The notes beneath the pieces are model-generated. The model saw only the letters and a list, made by a program, of their open reading frames with translations, was not told where the DNA came from and did not search any database. From contig JAOCPU010000009.1 of assembly GCA_035772785.1 (NCBI GenBank), forward strand, positions 804,593 through 868,592: 64,000 nucleotides of DNA, written 5' to 3'. A program made the position numbers and the translations under genes. Positions 22,214-34,744 of the stretch are shown here, piece after piece; within the stretch, counting starts at the first letter, position 1; each line of letters opens with the position of its first letter. Origin of the DNA: Phlebiopsis flavidoalba (taxonomy: Eukaryota > Basidiomycota > Agaricomycetes > Polyporales > Phanerochaetaceae).

Positions 22214-23999
22214 AGGGACAGTAGATAGCGCAACACTAGGTGCTTACAAATCGCTGCCTTTGCACATACGTGCACCGTGTCAATTCCTCTGCAGGCCGGC
22301 GCGGTGCACACAAACAGACATTTGAGTAGTATCATCGACGGAGCTCTCCGAATCGGATTTTCCCACTGGGAAAACTTTCAAGTCGAGCTATTCGCAGAGG
22401 CGCGAGCCTGCCATCGAGGTTGTCGTCTGCAGTGGACGCCATGGATGATAATATGCCTGTGCCTTCCTTCCAAAGGCCTGATTGTCTTATTAACATACTC
22501 GTTGTTACACCTCGCACACGCATAAACCCGCATCCAGTAACATCGCCTGATTTAGGCACGCTGTAACACAGCTCTACTTGAAACCTCGACCACCAAAATG
22601 ACCGCCACTACCACTGCATTGTCGGCCCCGCGGAGTGGATGCGCACCTGGAAGAAACAGGCCCCGTTCGCGCCAAACCACGAACATATCCTTTCTCCGCC
22701 ATTTGGAACACTTACTGCCCTCGGGTTGGGAGCACACAGAACACTCATATCTAGCAAGATCCGTAGTTATACGCTCTATTTCGCAGGAGTGGCCGCGCTG
22801 AGGAGAAGCCTTGTGATCTCGGTATCGCACACCATTCAGAATTACTTCAAAAGGAGGATTTAATTAGGATTTACAAATGTAGGATGGCCGGGATCAAGGT
22901 GGTGCATTGGGCTTGAGGTGGAACTGCCTAGGGGAAGGCCTTTCATCGTAAGACCGTCTAGGGTCGGAAGGCGGAGATCCAATATCTTTATTGAAAGATT
23001 AGGGGAGGGCGAGCCGCGAAAGGAAAACGAACGGTACAGTTTCGTACGCGCGCAGTGTCCTCTCTGGTCATCTCCGGCGAAAATCACACTTTACTTCATT
23101 GTTGACGACAGCTTCAGCAGACTTTGCGCTGTGGCCCCGTCTGAAGACAAAAAAACTACGGACACATGCGATCGGCGCCACCTTCGACGAGATTAACCGT
23201 TACGACTGATAAATCTCCCTAGCGTGTCTGAAGCCGATACCACGCTCCGCCACAAGCCTTCAACCCACTCTCAATACCGGTCCCCAAAACAGTCTCTCTG
23301 AGGAGGAGCCGGGATATGTGAGTAGGTTTAGAGAGGCGTCGAAGGCGGGACAGTACTGTGTGCCGGTAAACTTTGATGTCACTATGTGGATTAAAGACTG
23401 GCATTGATACACACGACTGAGTCGCGGTGGAGCGGTTCGGTATTCGGACCCAACAACCTTCTATTAAACTAGTACCCAGATAAGGCTAGCTCATGAGTTG
23501 TCTAGCTATACAAGGCCATGCCGCTCTCGACCACTCGATGAAGCTCTTCCATCAGCCTCGTGTGTACTCGCATACTCCAGGGGACGGCGGGGATAGGATG
23601 ACGTGTACTCAGCGATTCGTTGGAATGTCAGACAAGAAAGACTTCTTGAAGGACTCTTGAACTCTGGCGTCAGCGGCGGCGAAGGCGAATCTCCGGGGTG
23701 AACACTCAAGATTGACCTCACGCCACTATGATTAAGGAGGATGGAAGAGGACAACCCTGGGTGGTGGACAACCACTTCGAATGGGTGGCACTCGCAAAAT
23801 GGGTACGCCATCGAGTCCACAGAAGAAACGGTTCCCGCACGACTCCGAGATATACTCTGACAGAGGCAGCTCGGGAGTCCCCTCAAGACTCAGAACACCG
23901 ATCGATAAGTGGTCATAGAGCGCCGGTTATTGTAAGGCGCAAGCCTTCGTAGCTGAACAACACACAGGGTTCTGAGTATGGAGAGCAACTTAATGAGGC
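22214..23999. other. Unassigned region with possible coding fragments
   Basis: Open frames exist at plus 22598-22863 and minus 22860-23087 and 23506-23886. The plus-strand frame with WKKQAPFAPNHEHIL could be a small exon, but I cannot name a family. No repeat or RNA gene was recognised. Confidence 0.3.
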
Positions 24000-26900
24000 T
24001 CTGGGTTGCCCCACCACCCGCGATCCGATGGTTCATTCCGTCGAGGAACCTCGCCTGGTATTCGCTGAACTTCGACGTGCGTTCGCGAATGGTCCTGACC
24101 TTGACCCCAGGGTCTATGTGCAAGGCCTATGCGGCTTCTACACCAACACCTTCCTGCCAAAAAAGCTCACCTTGATGCATTTATGTCCGCCTTCCCCGCG
24201 TGGCTACTCCCAATTTGCAGGAAAAGGATGGCCCCTTCTGGCACCGGAGCAGGGATAATTTCACCGGTGAAAGTCTATTAATGAAACGTACATCACGGAC
24301 AACATCGACAACCGAACCTGGAATATCCCCAGTTCGTGCGTGAAACTATCTTTGACTCGCCGCCGGTAACCTCGTATCTTCCTAACCCCAATTACCAATC
24401 CCCCTCCCCCCGGGCTTCCTCGTCGTGACCCGCTTTTGGACGGCCTGCCTGCTCCCCGCGGCACATTTGGTTCGCCCTTACAACCTGTTCCCGCCCCGTG
24501 CTTTGCGTCCCCTACCGCTATCGACCTTATTTACAAAGAACAACGCCTCTTGTCCCTGACTCCCCCTCTTCTACGTTCAGCGGAGGGAGGTTCAGCAACA
24601 ACTCTCCCGATCCCGCGCGAGGGTCTTTGCCAGTAGGCTTGGAGGCTCACCACTTCAATGAGTCGCCAGTTGGTCCTCGGTTAGCTTCGATCGTCGGAAC
24701 CCCGCGCTCGAACCACAAAGAAGATCCACCGTATGACACGAGACCTGTTGATCCCTCGTCGGGTGGCGAGAGATCCTCATATGGGAACTTTGCTCCCGAA
24801 GAAACAGGCTCTATTGACGGCCTTGGATACAACTGAGTGTGTATTCTGTCATTATGTCTTCTTATTATAGTGGATTCGTGGGGAAGACCTGTGTCCTTTT
24901 GTAATTGTATCGAGCCATGAAGCTCGGTTGCTGATTTCATCAAACTCTCTGGCCTCGCTGCGAAATATCCAAGGCCACGACACTTATGCTCGGGAATAAA
25001 AACACCCTTACGTCCATCGCAGCTCGCAGTGCTCTCCCATGAACGGACAGTCCACCTCCGGTCCCAGTTTCCTAGCGACTATTAACTTCTACGTTCCCGG
25101 CCTATCCGTGAAGGGCCCGACTTGTATCAACATCGTGAGACTCATATGTCGATCGGCGCTGATACTCAACATGCCTTCGCATAAATGGAGGTGCACCATT
25201 CAGCTCCCCACGCGGGCAGACATTCAATCAAAGCGCAAACTTGGGTTTTGGGCCACAACTTGACAATGCCGCTCTCTTCAGCACCTTCATCCCGACCGTC
25301 AGCAGTCACACCGATCACTCCACAGAGAAATATCCACAAACGTATTCATTCCACTCCCCGCTGGTCTCCGTCTCCTTGGCCACCACAAAGAACCCGCTGC
25401 ATTGCGGCGTCCGGTCCGTTCGACAAGCGGAATACCCAACAGCACGCAACACAGTGATTCCACCCAGATCTGTTCGTACGCTATCACTCCTTCTACAAAT
25501 CCTTCACTCAAGCACCACAAGTCGCTCCTTGCCATCCCCGCTGAGTCGCCAGACGAACAATCCCCATGGCTCGCCCGTCCGCTTCACAAGGAGGCGCGTC
25601 AGTGAAGGTTGGACATCCGACAGCGTTGACTGATACCCCGATCGCAAACTCATAAGGCCACGCATAACAGGGGCACAGCATGAGCGATGAGTCAGATCCC
25701 GCTCGTTCAACAAGACCGAACCGGCAACGAAGATCGCCGAAAGCGACCGTCGCTGACGAACCCCAGGCCGAGCCTGAGCCCCATTATAGCGAGCGAGCCT
25801 CCGGCCGCTCCCATAAAGTGGAGACTTCTGAAACGACCGCTCCACACAAGCGTCGACCGTAAACCTAGCCGCCCTGCCCCTAGCCAGTTTTTTTTATCAG
25901 CACTCCATATTTAGTGGTCACACAAGCAGCCGCACCGTCAAAGACTACGCACCGGTGCCTTTACCCTAGAGCAGCGACACGGGACCGTAACAAAGTCTTT
26001 CGTCGACCCATACTCCTCCAGCCACTGAGGCAGCAGAAGTGCAGCTTTGCGTGCACACGGGAGCTGTCGACGAAGAGAGAAGAAGAGCTCTGGAGTAACC
26101 CTCGGTCTCCGTGAATCCAGGAAAATGGAGACAAAGAAAGGCCCCGAGGCTCGAAAGGCGGCTGATCTCGTGAGCGCGAGCGCGTGTCGCGCGCTGCCGC
26201 TGCTGCCCCTCCTTCCGCTGCTCGATGAGTTCAGCTACCGCGGTCATGGGTGCTTGACCAACTATCTAAAGGTTTGGGCCACAAACGGTCTTCTGTCGCC
26301 TCGCTGGTCAAAGAGACAGCAGCTCCTCAAGGCCTACGCCTCACCGGTGTTCGTGCATAACGTCGCCTGTCTGAGAACAACTGGCCCCCCGCCTAAGGTC
26401 CCATACTATACAGTAAAGAAGACCATGAAGGAAATTCAAAGAAGATAGAGGCGAGTGCGCAAGAAGCTGGCGTGCCAAAGGAGATCTAGGTGAGACCGTT
26501 TCTGGGAGGCGGCATGCGCTGGCGTGGCATTAAACGCTGACACTACCACCAAGGTAGGTGTTCATGCGGCGACTCAAGCTCCAGCCCTGAATGACGTAAC
26601 CCTACCTCAAACAGGTGTTGCAACACACTCCCGCACAAGTCGGCGTACGTGCATGCGACAACAGTCGGGAACTGGAGGCAACAACGAACGCGCCGGCCGC
26701 TACGCCACCCGCACGACCCCGACCATCACTACTGCCATACATCCCGACCCAACGTCCCGTTCTCAGCACACGACTCCTGTAGACCACCCGGCTGCACTCG
26801 GCCGCCAGTACCCCCGCCGTCCAGGTACTCTCCGATAGCTAGCCGCCCTTCGCCATGCTCAATGCCCGCTGTCGCCTAAGCCATCAGTCACTACATCTCG

Positions 26901-27456
26901 CTGAAGCATTGCGTCCAGCTTCGTTCCTAGGACTGGAGGAGACGCCATTTCTCCTCCCTCTCAGCTGCACTTCTTTAGAATGTGCACTAATGACCAGATT
27001 CAACTGCAAACCGCGGCTCCTTGTCAACACTATCTGCGTAACAAATTATGTGAAGCCCAAAATCATGACCTTTCCATTTATGCCCTATGCGACACGAACG
27101 CCACACGATCCGCCTGCCCGAGCGAAATCACATCCAGATGCCCTATCTCACCTTCCACGCTTAGACCTCTGACCTCATCGCACCGTCGAAATTCTATGTA
27201 CGGACTTGATGTACGCCGAATAGCATCTACCTCTCTGACAGCCCCTCGCACGCTTTTGCAGACAGTAGGTTGCTTCGTTAGCAACGCGCTAAGGTCGATT
27301 GACCAAAGTCCCCCCCAATGCGATTCTGTCGCGCGTCCAGAGACGGCCTCTTTCTATCGCTCGAAGTCGTCAAAACCCAGCGAAGTCCCCGTACCAGCCA
27401 ACGAATGGGGAGGCTTCAAGGTTGTGAACAGAAGAAAAAAGACCGGCCGGTCTTAA
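24000..27456 (+). other. Probable Pro/Ser-rich protein gene of unknown function
   Basis: Plus-strand frames across this interval share a biased, disordered composition rich in Pro, Ser, Thr and Arg (for example 24498-24836 and 26524-26838). They end at about 27456 with EWGGFKVVNRRKKTGRS, which looks like a genuine basic C-terminus. Frame changes every 200-300 nt resemble those in the named genes. I do not recognise a domain, and the start is unknown. It might be more than one gene. Confidence 0.35.
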
Positions 27457-27681
27457 AGTATGGCACCCATTTGCACTGTGTTCTAGTATCTTATGTCTGC
27501 ACGCCAGCACTAGTATCTACATGTTGTAATCATTAATTGTTCACACGCTATCAGTGGCACTATTGTCTCTCCAGTCCAATACCCCACGGAACTGAACTCT
27601 CGAGTCTCCAAGCAGCAGCGCTTTACTCGGCACAGTCCGACACGGGTCGGATGGGTTCAGACGAGGGCTATCACTGGAGTA

Positions 27682-29322
27682 CTACATAAGCTGCTGTGCA
27701 GTACTCAGAGAAATCAATCTAGGTTTGTCCGGCACCACTGGCTTTGTGCCCCCGTCGCTAGACGGTAGCAGCTGGATTGAAAGCATCCAGTATTGATTTC
27801 CGTAGACTGTGTGATTCCAGGTATTGGAGTCCTGGCGACGAACCTCCCGAAGACCGTCAGGGAGGTATGGCTTGGGGAGCAACTGCAGCGAGAAGCGCTG
27901 CGTCAGTCTTGACCAAGAGTCGTCTGCGGATAGTCCAGGAAACAGATCGAGTTCAACAGGTTCGCTCCCTGTTTGAAACAGTGGTTGAGCCCTGTCAAGC
28001 GGCCCATGTTGCCGCCCATGATGCTTGACGCCCACAGAGTTCTCCCCAAAGAGACCGTCGATGTCAAGGGTTCGATGTCCAGCTCGATGGGCTTGTCTGC
28101 TGAGTGTTTCCGAGCGAAATGGTCGACATCCACGGGAGGTACGACGTCATCTCCCTAATGTCAGGTCGATAATCTTAACTTGCTGGGAGGTGTCGAAGCT
28201 GAAGTCATTCGCCCGTGTCGAGTCGAAGGCTTGTCCTTGGGGTGCGAGGGTGGACCCGGGGAAGCCATTGCACTATGAAAGTATAGGTCATTAGGGTCTA
28301 GACGAAGTGTATCAGCAGACGAGAGATCGAGCTTGTGCGGAAACGGTGGCCGTTGTAGTGAGGATACTAGATATAGTCGAGACTGCCTGCGAGCTGACAG
28401 AACCCGGTTCCTTGGTGGATGATGAAGTTGTTGGAGAGAGGTTTGAGGATGGGTTCTTCTTGTATGGGAGAGGCTAGGGGAGGCTCCTGTGGGGCCGGGG
28501 GAGCGCCGCGGCTGCAGCTCGAGCAGCTGCCTCTGCTCATCCACAGCCTTCAAAACGATCTTGCTCCCGCTTTAAATCGCGTTTAGAATGGCTCCATGGC
28601 CCGCTCCTGTGTTGCAAAGCTCAGGTCCGCGATGGGTATGGTTGTAATAAAGATGAAATAACCTCACCAGCTGAGGACTGCATAGCGTCACATAGTTGAT
28701 CGGTAACCTCTCGACTCGCTTCTCGCCCCTAGACCAGCGACCATTGGTTACGCGCGTGTAGGGTGCGCGAGAGCATGATCTGTCAATTCGACTTGATACT
28801 GAAGTATTAGGTCCCGGTCACGGGGTATCACTAAGGTTAGTCTTACAATCTCTTGGCCGAGGTATAGAACCTGTAGATTTTCGGCTGTTTGACCACAGCC
28901 GACTGCACAAGAGGTAAGTCTTATAGAGCAGGATAGAAGTCGAAAGTAACATACCCTAAAGCATTCATGAAGCGCAGTTGCCTCTGGAACCAACATTCCG
29001 CGGGGAGGTGGCGGCGGGCGGCAGGGGGGGGAAGTACAGACGCAGGTGCAGACGGGTTCGCGGGCACTGGGGTGGCGGCATTGACTGACTGGATTTGGGG
29101 TCTTTTGTATTGGGGTTTGCTGTCCCAGTCGCAGATGACAGTCTGCGTTGGATCATGCGTGGTTTGGAGGCATGGTGATAATGAATGAATAAATTCCACC
29201 GGTGAGAGCGTGTCGTCTCGGAGAGCCAGCAGGTGGCGCCAATGAGTACTGCTAGACAAAGCTGCACAGAAATATCGTGAGTAGCTGCGCCTTGAGGAAT
29301 TCGAGCGCAAAGATGTGCTCAA
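27682..29322 (-). CDS. Protein of unknown function (split frames)
   Basis: Minus-strand frames look protein-like but match no family I can name. They run from about 29322 (a hydrophobic then Ser-rich start) through RFMNALGYVTFDFYP, LDLSSADTLRLDPNDLYFH, ELDIEPLTSTVSLGRTLWAS and QPLFQTGSEPVELDLFPGLS to WNHTVYGNQYWMLSIQLLP, and stop at 27682. The aromatic, folded-protein-like C-terminal half suggests a real enzyme or binding protein. Boundaries are approximate and function is not inferred. Confidence 0.45.
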
Positions 29323-29603
29323 ATGAAGAGCACGAGATGGTCGTAGACAGGCCCTGAGAATGATATGCGAGGCCGCAAGCCAGCAAGGGCCAATGCTTAT
29401 ACTTGGCGGGAGCTAGGTCGTGTGGTGGTCGGGAGATGAGGTCGGATTTGATGGATCCGCATCTTCATTCTGCTCTAACACTACGGTCACGTCCCACGCC
29501 CGTTTGCACTTATTCGCTAAGCGAGGCTCGTGGCCACCACTAGACGGCCGTAAACGCATGAGGCTTGTGCTGTAACGAGCACGAAACAGCAGTCGGAGGC
29601 GTC

Positions 29604-32600
29604 ATGCCCAGTAAGACCAGGCAGCCGAGGGAGGAGGACTTGACTGCTCCAGTTGCGTGTCACATTCGTTTCTGTCATTTCGCTTATAACAACTGGATTT
29701 CTTGTCTCGCAGCCGCCGTGTTCGTCACACATAACTGGCATCCAAGTCCGGAACCTCACGCCGTTTCCTGTTCGCGACGATCTTGCCTCTGCGCTCGTGC
29801 TACCGTCCGAGCAGTCTCAGTTTACGACATATGGCCACCTTTCGGACGACCTTGATGTCACTCTTGCGAGGCACAAAACGAGGCCGACGCAGGTCATCAG
29901 CTTCTGTGCAGTCTATATTCTTCGCGCTCGGAAGCAGCTGAAGGCAGCCGGCCCCATCGCCAGGGATACCCCTGTACCTGATTGCCAAGCCCAGAGCTGA
30001 GGACCATGTCTAGGGCAAGCATAGCAACTTCGTCTAGTGCTGGTACATCTCGTCTACACCTAAATCTCGCTCTCTGGTGCTGGACCGCCCCCAACCAGGC
30101 CCCCGCACAGGCTCGCCGCGTACCTTGTCTACAGCGCTCCTCCATATCCCATTTGTCCTCTGGAACAGTTCGACCAACACCCTAGGCCGTCATCACATAC
30201 CTTTCCAGGTCTCCTGAAGGACACTTCACAGCATGCGCTGGAGAAAGTCCTGCGCTCTCGACTTGTCGAAACATTCCTTACTATCTCAATCGCTCCCCCT
30301 GACGATGCAGTCAACGAAGCGGACTTCGGCCATCCTCCGACCATCCGAGACGACAAGCAAGCCACAGGAGGTGCACCTCTGCCTTCAAGACGCAACACCG
30401 TTGTGGCGTCAAGCAATGGCGATGTACCACTGCTCTCACAACACCTCCAAGACGCGGTTATACGCTCTCGAAGTTGAACCTCCTCGGCCCGAACAAGTGT
30501 ATCCACTGCGCACAGCAGAGCCGCGTCCATCCACATCTGCTGTACCACATATCAAACCCGTGCACAAGCCCTCAGCACCTCCGACATTGCCACGCTCCGC
30601 AGCTCGCAGCCTCGCATCCTCGTGCGGCCTCTAGAGTGTCCAGTAATGCTACTGTACGCCCCACTACTCCCGACTCTATGGCCCAGAGAGAGGAATACCC
30701 TGCCATACCCAGACTTTCTTTCCCCTGTGCATCGACCCTCGACTAATCCTTCATTCCCCATCGACGCCCGGGAACAGCTTGATTTTCCCTCAGAGACCAA
30801 TCTTAGCAGTTCGCGGATGACTGTGGAAATCTGGGGCAAAGCTGCTGACCCCGACATCTCTCGGACATAAGGGAAAGGGCAAAGAGCGAGCTCGGGATCT
30901 GGAAGCACCACCAGGGCGACGAGTGGAGTGTGCTGGAGCATTTGGGATGTGAACTTGAACGAGCTTATATTGTTTACCAGACGATGTACGTATCGTGATA
31001 ATAGAGGGGTTTGTTCCAGGCTTACGGGACCATTTTATAGATGATACATCATCCATCGCGCCTACCGTCCAATACTTTATGTGTGACTTTGGATCCACCA
31101 GGACAGGACGTTCTACCTTCCGTCTGCACGTTCTACTTTGGTACAACCCAGCTCGTCCCGGTCACCTTCACCCTCGGCGGGTTACAATTCAGATGGTGAA
31201 TCTGGTGTGAGGAAGGGCGGCGCCCCTCCGAAATCTGCGACTGTTTGCGTCCAAACGCAAAGCCCAATGTCATTTCTCCTCGACCGTTGGAACCCAAATC
31301 TCTAGGAGAAAAGGCAGTAAGAAGTCTGCCACCTGGCAAGACCTGGTTAGGTATGTCTGCGCTTGGGCGTTACTTGCAACTTGACACACCTATTTGTAGG
31401 CTGGTCGACCTTCAGGCGATCATTAAAGACACTGCGAGCTCGCTTTCGGACGTTGTCCGCGAAATCGACAGCTCAGTTACTTCAAACGAGTCGGCGACCC
31501 TGGTAAGTCCCATCACACTTACGTCCGTTCTCGACTTCTGAGCGGTCGGCTGACGCGCAAAACAAAAAAGACCCTTGAAGTTTCCGAGCGTGGCGCTTGG
31601 CTGACCGAGCTCAGAGGCGAGGTCGACGCGGTGGGAAGCAGAGTCGCGGACTTGTAAGCGTCGATCACCGTGCTTTCGATCATTCTTCCTGACCGGTCCT
31701 CTCGTTCTAGTGCAACAGCGCCTCGACGCTAAGCGGGAAGAGCTGCGTCGGCGGCGAGAGCTGCTCGCGCAGGCGCGAGAGGCGCACGAAGACGACCTTC
31801 GGCAAGAGGCGGGCGCAGAGCTCGTCCTCCGCATCGAAAGGTGACATTTTTACACGCCGGCCTTATGGCCTATTTTCGAGCGCAGTTCTGATGGGAACCT
31901 CTTGCCATGCGAATATAGGGACCAACTGGCACAACTTCGACGTCGCCTACCGGCGATACGAAATTCGCTCATCACCTCTCTGGCATTCATGTTCCCGATC
32001 GAACTGCTCTCGCCCCCGATCTCCTCTTCACCGTCTTGGGCGTTCCGCTGCCCATCCCGAATGGCCCAACGGACCCCGCGCCGCCGCTGTCGCTGCCGTC
32101 GCACAAGGAGGTGAACGAGGACACGGTCGCGACCGCGCTGGGGTACGCCGCGCAGGTTGTGCAGCTGCTCGCGGCGTATCTCGGGATGGGGCTGATCTAT
32201 CCCGTAACGTGTGTAGGAAGCAGAAGTCTCATCAAAGATGGAATATCCGCGATGGTGGGACCGCGAATGTAAGTCACAGATCGGCATAACGTTAGTATCT
32301 GGCACAGCCTTATGACGCGCGCAGGTTTCCGCTGTTCTCGAAGGGCGTGGATACGTACCGCTTCGAATACGCGGTGTTTTTACTGAACAAGGATATAGAG
32401 ATGGTATTTGTGCATCTTGCTTCGCGTTCAGCCACATACTGACTGAGCACGAATTTTCATTCGCTGTAGCTCATGGCCGAACGAAATCTTAGAGCTTTAG
32501 ACATGAGACATACGCTGCCAAACCTGAAAAACCTACTGCTTACACTGACCGACCCTGACATGGTTCAGACCATGTAAGCACACCGTCCTATTATCTTTCT

Positions 32601-32948
32601 CTCATTACTCACCGTACGACCAGGCCCCTCCGCCCACCTAGCGTCGCATCAGCGACAATATCCGCGTTACAGTCGCCCGTGATCACTCCGACAACATTGT
32701 CCGCGGATGGTGAGCCTCCCAGCCTTACCTCATCTGAGAGCAGCACGGCCGAAGGAGAGCACGACGCGGACTCGCCGCTTGCTAGCGGTGCAGCGACGCC
32801 TACAAAGACGGTGGACGCAACTGCCCCAACAGGCACCGTAAGAAAGTCACGAGGGTTCCTGGACCTGGCGCCGCTGTCCGGCTTTTTCAAGGCTCGCTAT
32901 CCTTCGTCGTCGCGCGGCCCGAGCAAGGCAGAAAACACCTCTGGATGA
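29604..32948 (+). CDS. Vps38/UVRAG-like subunit of the Vps34 PI3-kinase complex II, frame broken
   Basis: A regulatory subunit of the endosomal phosphatidylinositol 3-kinase complex, working with Vps34, Vps15 and Atg6/Beclin. The start ATG 29604 gives MPSKTRQPREED, then an intron. An extra CA in the CACACA run (about 29726-29731) breaks the frame before ITGIQVRNLTPFPVRDDLAS and GHLSDDLDVTL, the usual N-terminal block of fungal homologues. The middle is disordered. The coiled coil spans VDLQAIIKDTASSLSDVV to REELRRRRELLAQAREAHED. The conserved C-terminal (UVRAG/Atg14 type) domain reads VATALGYAAQVVQLLAAYLG, YPVTCVGSRSLIKDGISAMV, FSKGVDTYRFEYAVFLLNKD and RALDMRHTLPNLKNLLLTLT. Stop TGA is at 32946-32948. 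An acidic open frame continues to 33199 and may belong to the protein if one more indel is present. Confidence 0.88.
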
Positions 32949-33199
32949 CGAGCAGCAGCAAGCACCATGTCCGGCGACCGGCGACACCGACGGCGTCCTC
33001 GGCGCGCCATCCCGATTTTACTGTGGCCGCACCGGATGAAGCTCAGGCAGAAGGCAGCGGAGGCGAAGACGTCCTCGAGGAGGACGACCGCCGGACTATC
33101 CGCGCATCCACGTCTGAGGAAGACAGCGTGGAAGAGCAGAAAGCCAAGGTCCAAGCTGGCAAGGGGCCCCGGGTGGCGAAAGTGGACACGGTGCGCTGA

Positions 33200-34744
33200 A
33201 TGGACGTCGAACACGAGAAGGTGGTGGACACGGCGATGCGGAGTCCACCTCCAGCCGTGGACGGTGTGAGCTGACGTCGGTTTAGCATAACGTATGGGGC
33301 ATATTTTAATGCTGGAACTCGGATCTATACTACTTTGCGCAGCTACGTTGTACTGCTGAGAAGCTGAGCGCGGCTAACGCTGGGATGCCGGGCAGTCGGA
33401 CGAAATGGCGAGCGGCCAAACTCTGTTGGTCACAAACTAAGCCATGGGTTAGGAAAGACTGCCACCAGGGCTGGTGGTCTCGTTCGGCGGGGCAAGTAAA
33501 CTACTTGCGCAGGCTGGTTATGTGGCGAGAACTGGACGTACATTCCGAACATACGGCGTCTTAAATTTGCAGATTAGCGACACGCCATTTGCTTCCGTGC
33601 ATTCTCCACCGCGGGGTAGCCGGGAGTGTGTGTGTGCGGGCCTGGAAACGCCTCCGCATAATTGGGACGAACAGGAGGGATCCGCATCATTTGTTTCTGA
33701 GGGCGAGGATGTTGGGTCTGCACGCGTTCTCACGGCGATAAGTGCAGACGCATGAGAGCACGGCTGATGCCTGTCGACATGGCGATGAGCACGAGCAGCG
33801 GGCGCGGGAGCCCAGCTCAGCAGCGGCAGCGGAGGCCCCACAGCGAGCTCGAACCTTTTGGCCGGGCGGAGGCTGCTCGTGGGTCTTCTGACGGTCGCCC
33901 ACACGCGCGTAATCCCAGCCGCCGCAAGCGTGCGGGCCCGCCCGGCCACCCGTCCGGGCCAGGCACCGACGCTTCCCGCATTGTTTGGCTACATACGCCC
34001 CCGACCACGGCCACCCCCACCGTCACGTCACGCCTGTCACGCCATCATCACGCCGGCGTGACCCCGTCCCCGCTGCGCCGTGCGCCGCGCCCCGGACGCA
34101 GTCTGTCCGGGCGACGGCAGGAGTAAAATAAAATAAAACAGACACGACAGCAGAAAAACATCAGAAGATGCCCGAGGACGGCATCAGCCACGAGCTGGAC
34201 GGCGGGCAGACACGTTTCCAGCGCACGGTAATCGCGCAAGCGGGCTCGGCGTGACCCCTGGGTGGACTAGCAAGCGCGAGCGTGTGAAAAAAGAAAAAGA
34301 GGGTAACCGCCGAAACATATTAGAGCTGCCAACAGCCGACGCTCCCTCTCTCTGCCAGTCCCTTGTACTACTGCTAATTCCAATCCACGCTCTGCCTGGC
34401 CAGCCAAGCCTCCAAGTCAGGTCCGTCGTCCTCGCCGCCCTCCTCGTCGCCGCACACACCAGCGGCCGCGCGAGCTGCACGTCGCTCACCGTGTGTCTCT
34501 CCCCGCCCACAGCTCATCCACCGCACTGTACAACATCAGTTCTCTTTAGACCGGCTTAAAATCGGTGGCAGGTATGTCTGCCCGCTCCTCGTCGTCCGTC
34601 CGCCCCCGCCTCACCCGCCCGACGACGCTCCCAGACAGGATTACCTTGTGCAATTAGCCCTTCGCGCGTCCTACATTACCTCCTCGTCAATCTGTTCTCG
34701 TCAAACTCTGGGACAAAAGTATCTTCTGTCTATCTTCGTTCGCT
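33200..34744. other. Intergenic, GC-rich, low complexity
   Basis: Separates Vps38 from the Pumilio gene. The 33.75-34.1 kb part is GC-rich and low in complexity. Pyrimidine-rich sequence from 34.3 kb to the Pumilio start resembles a basidiomycete promoter/5' UTR. No gene family or transposon signature was recognised. Confidence 0.45.

Noticed and set aside
30790..31146. Minus-strand 118-codon frame in Vps38
   Set aside because: It lies opposite the disordered middle of a plus-strand gene with consistent exons on both sides.
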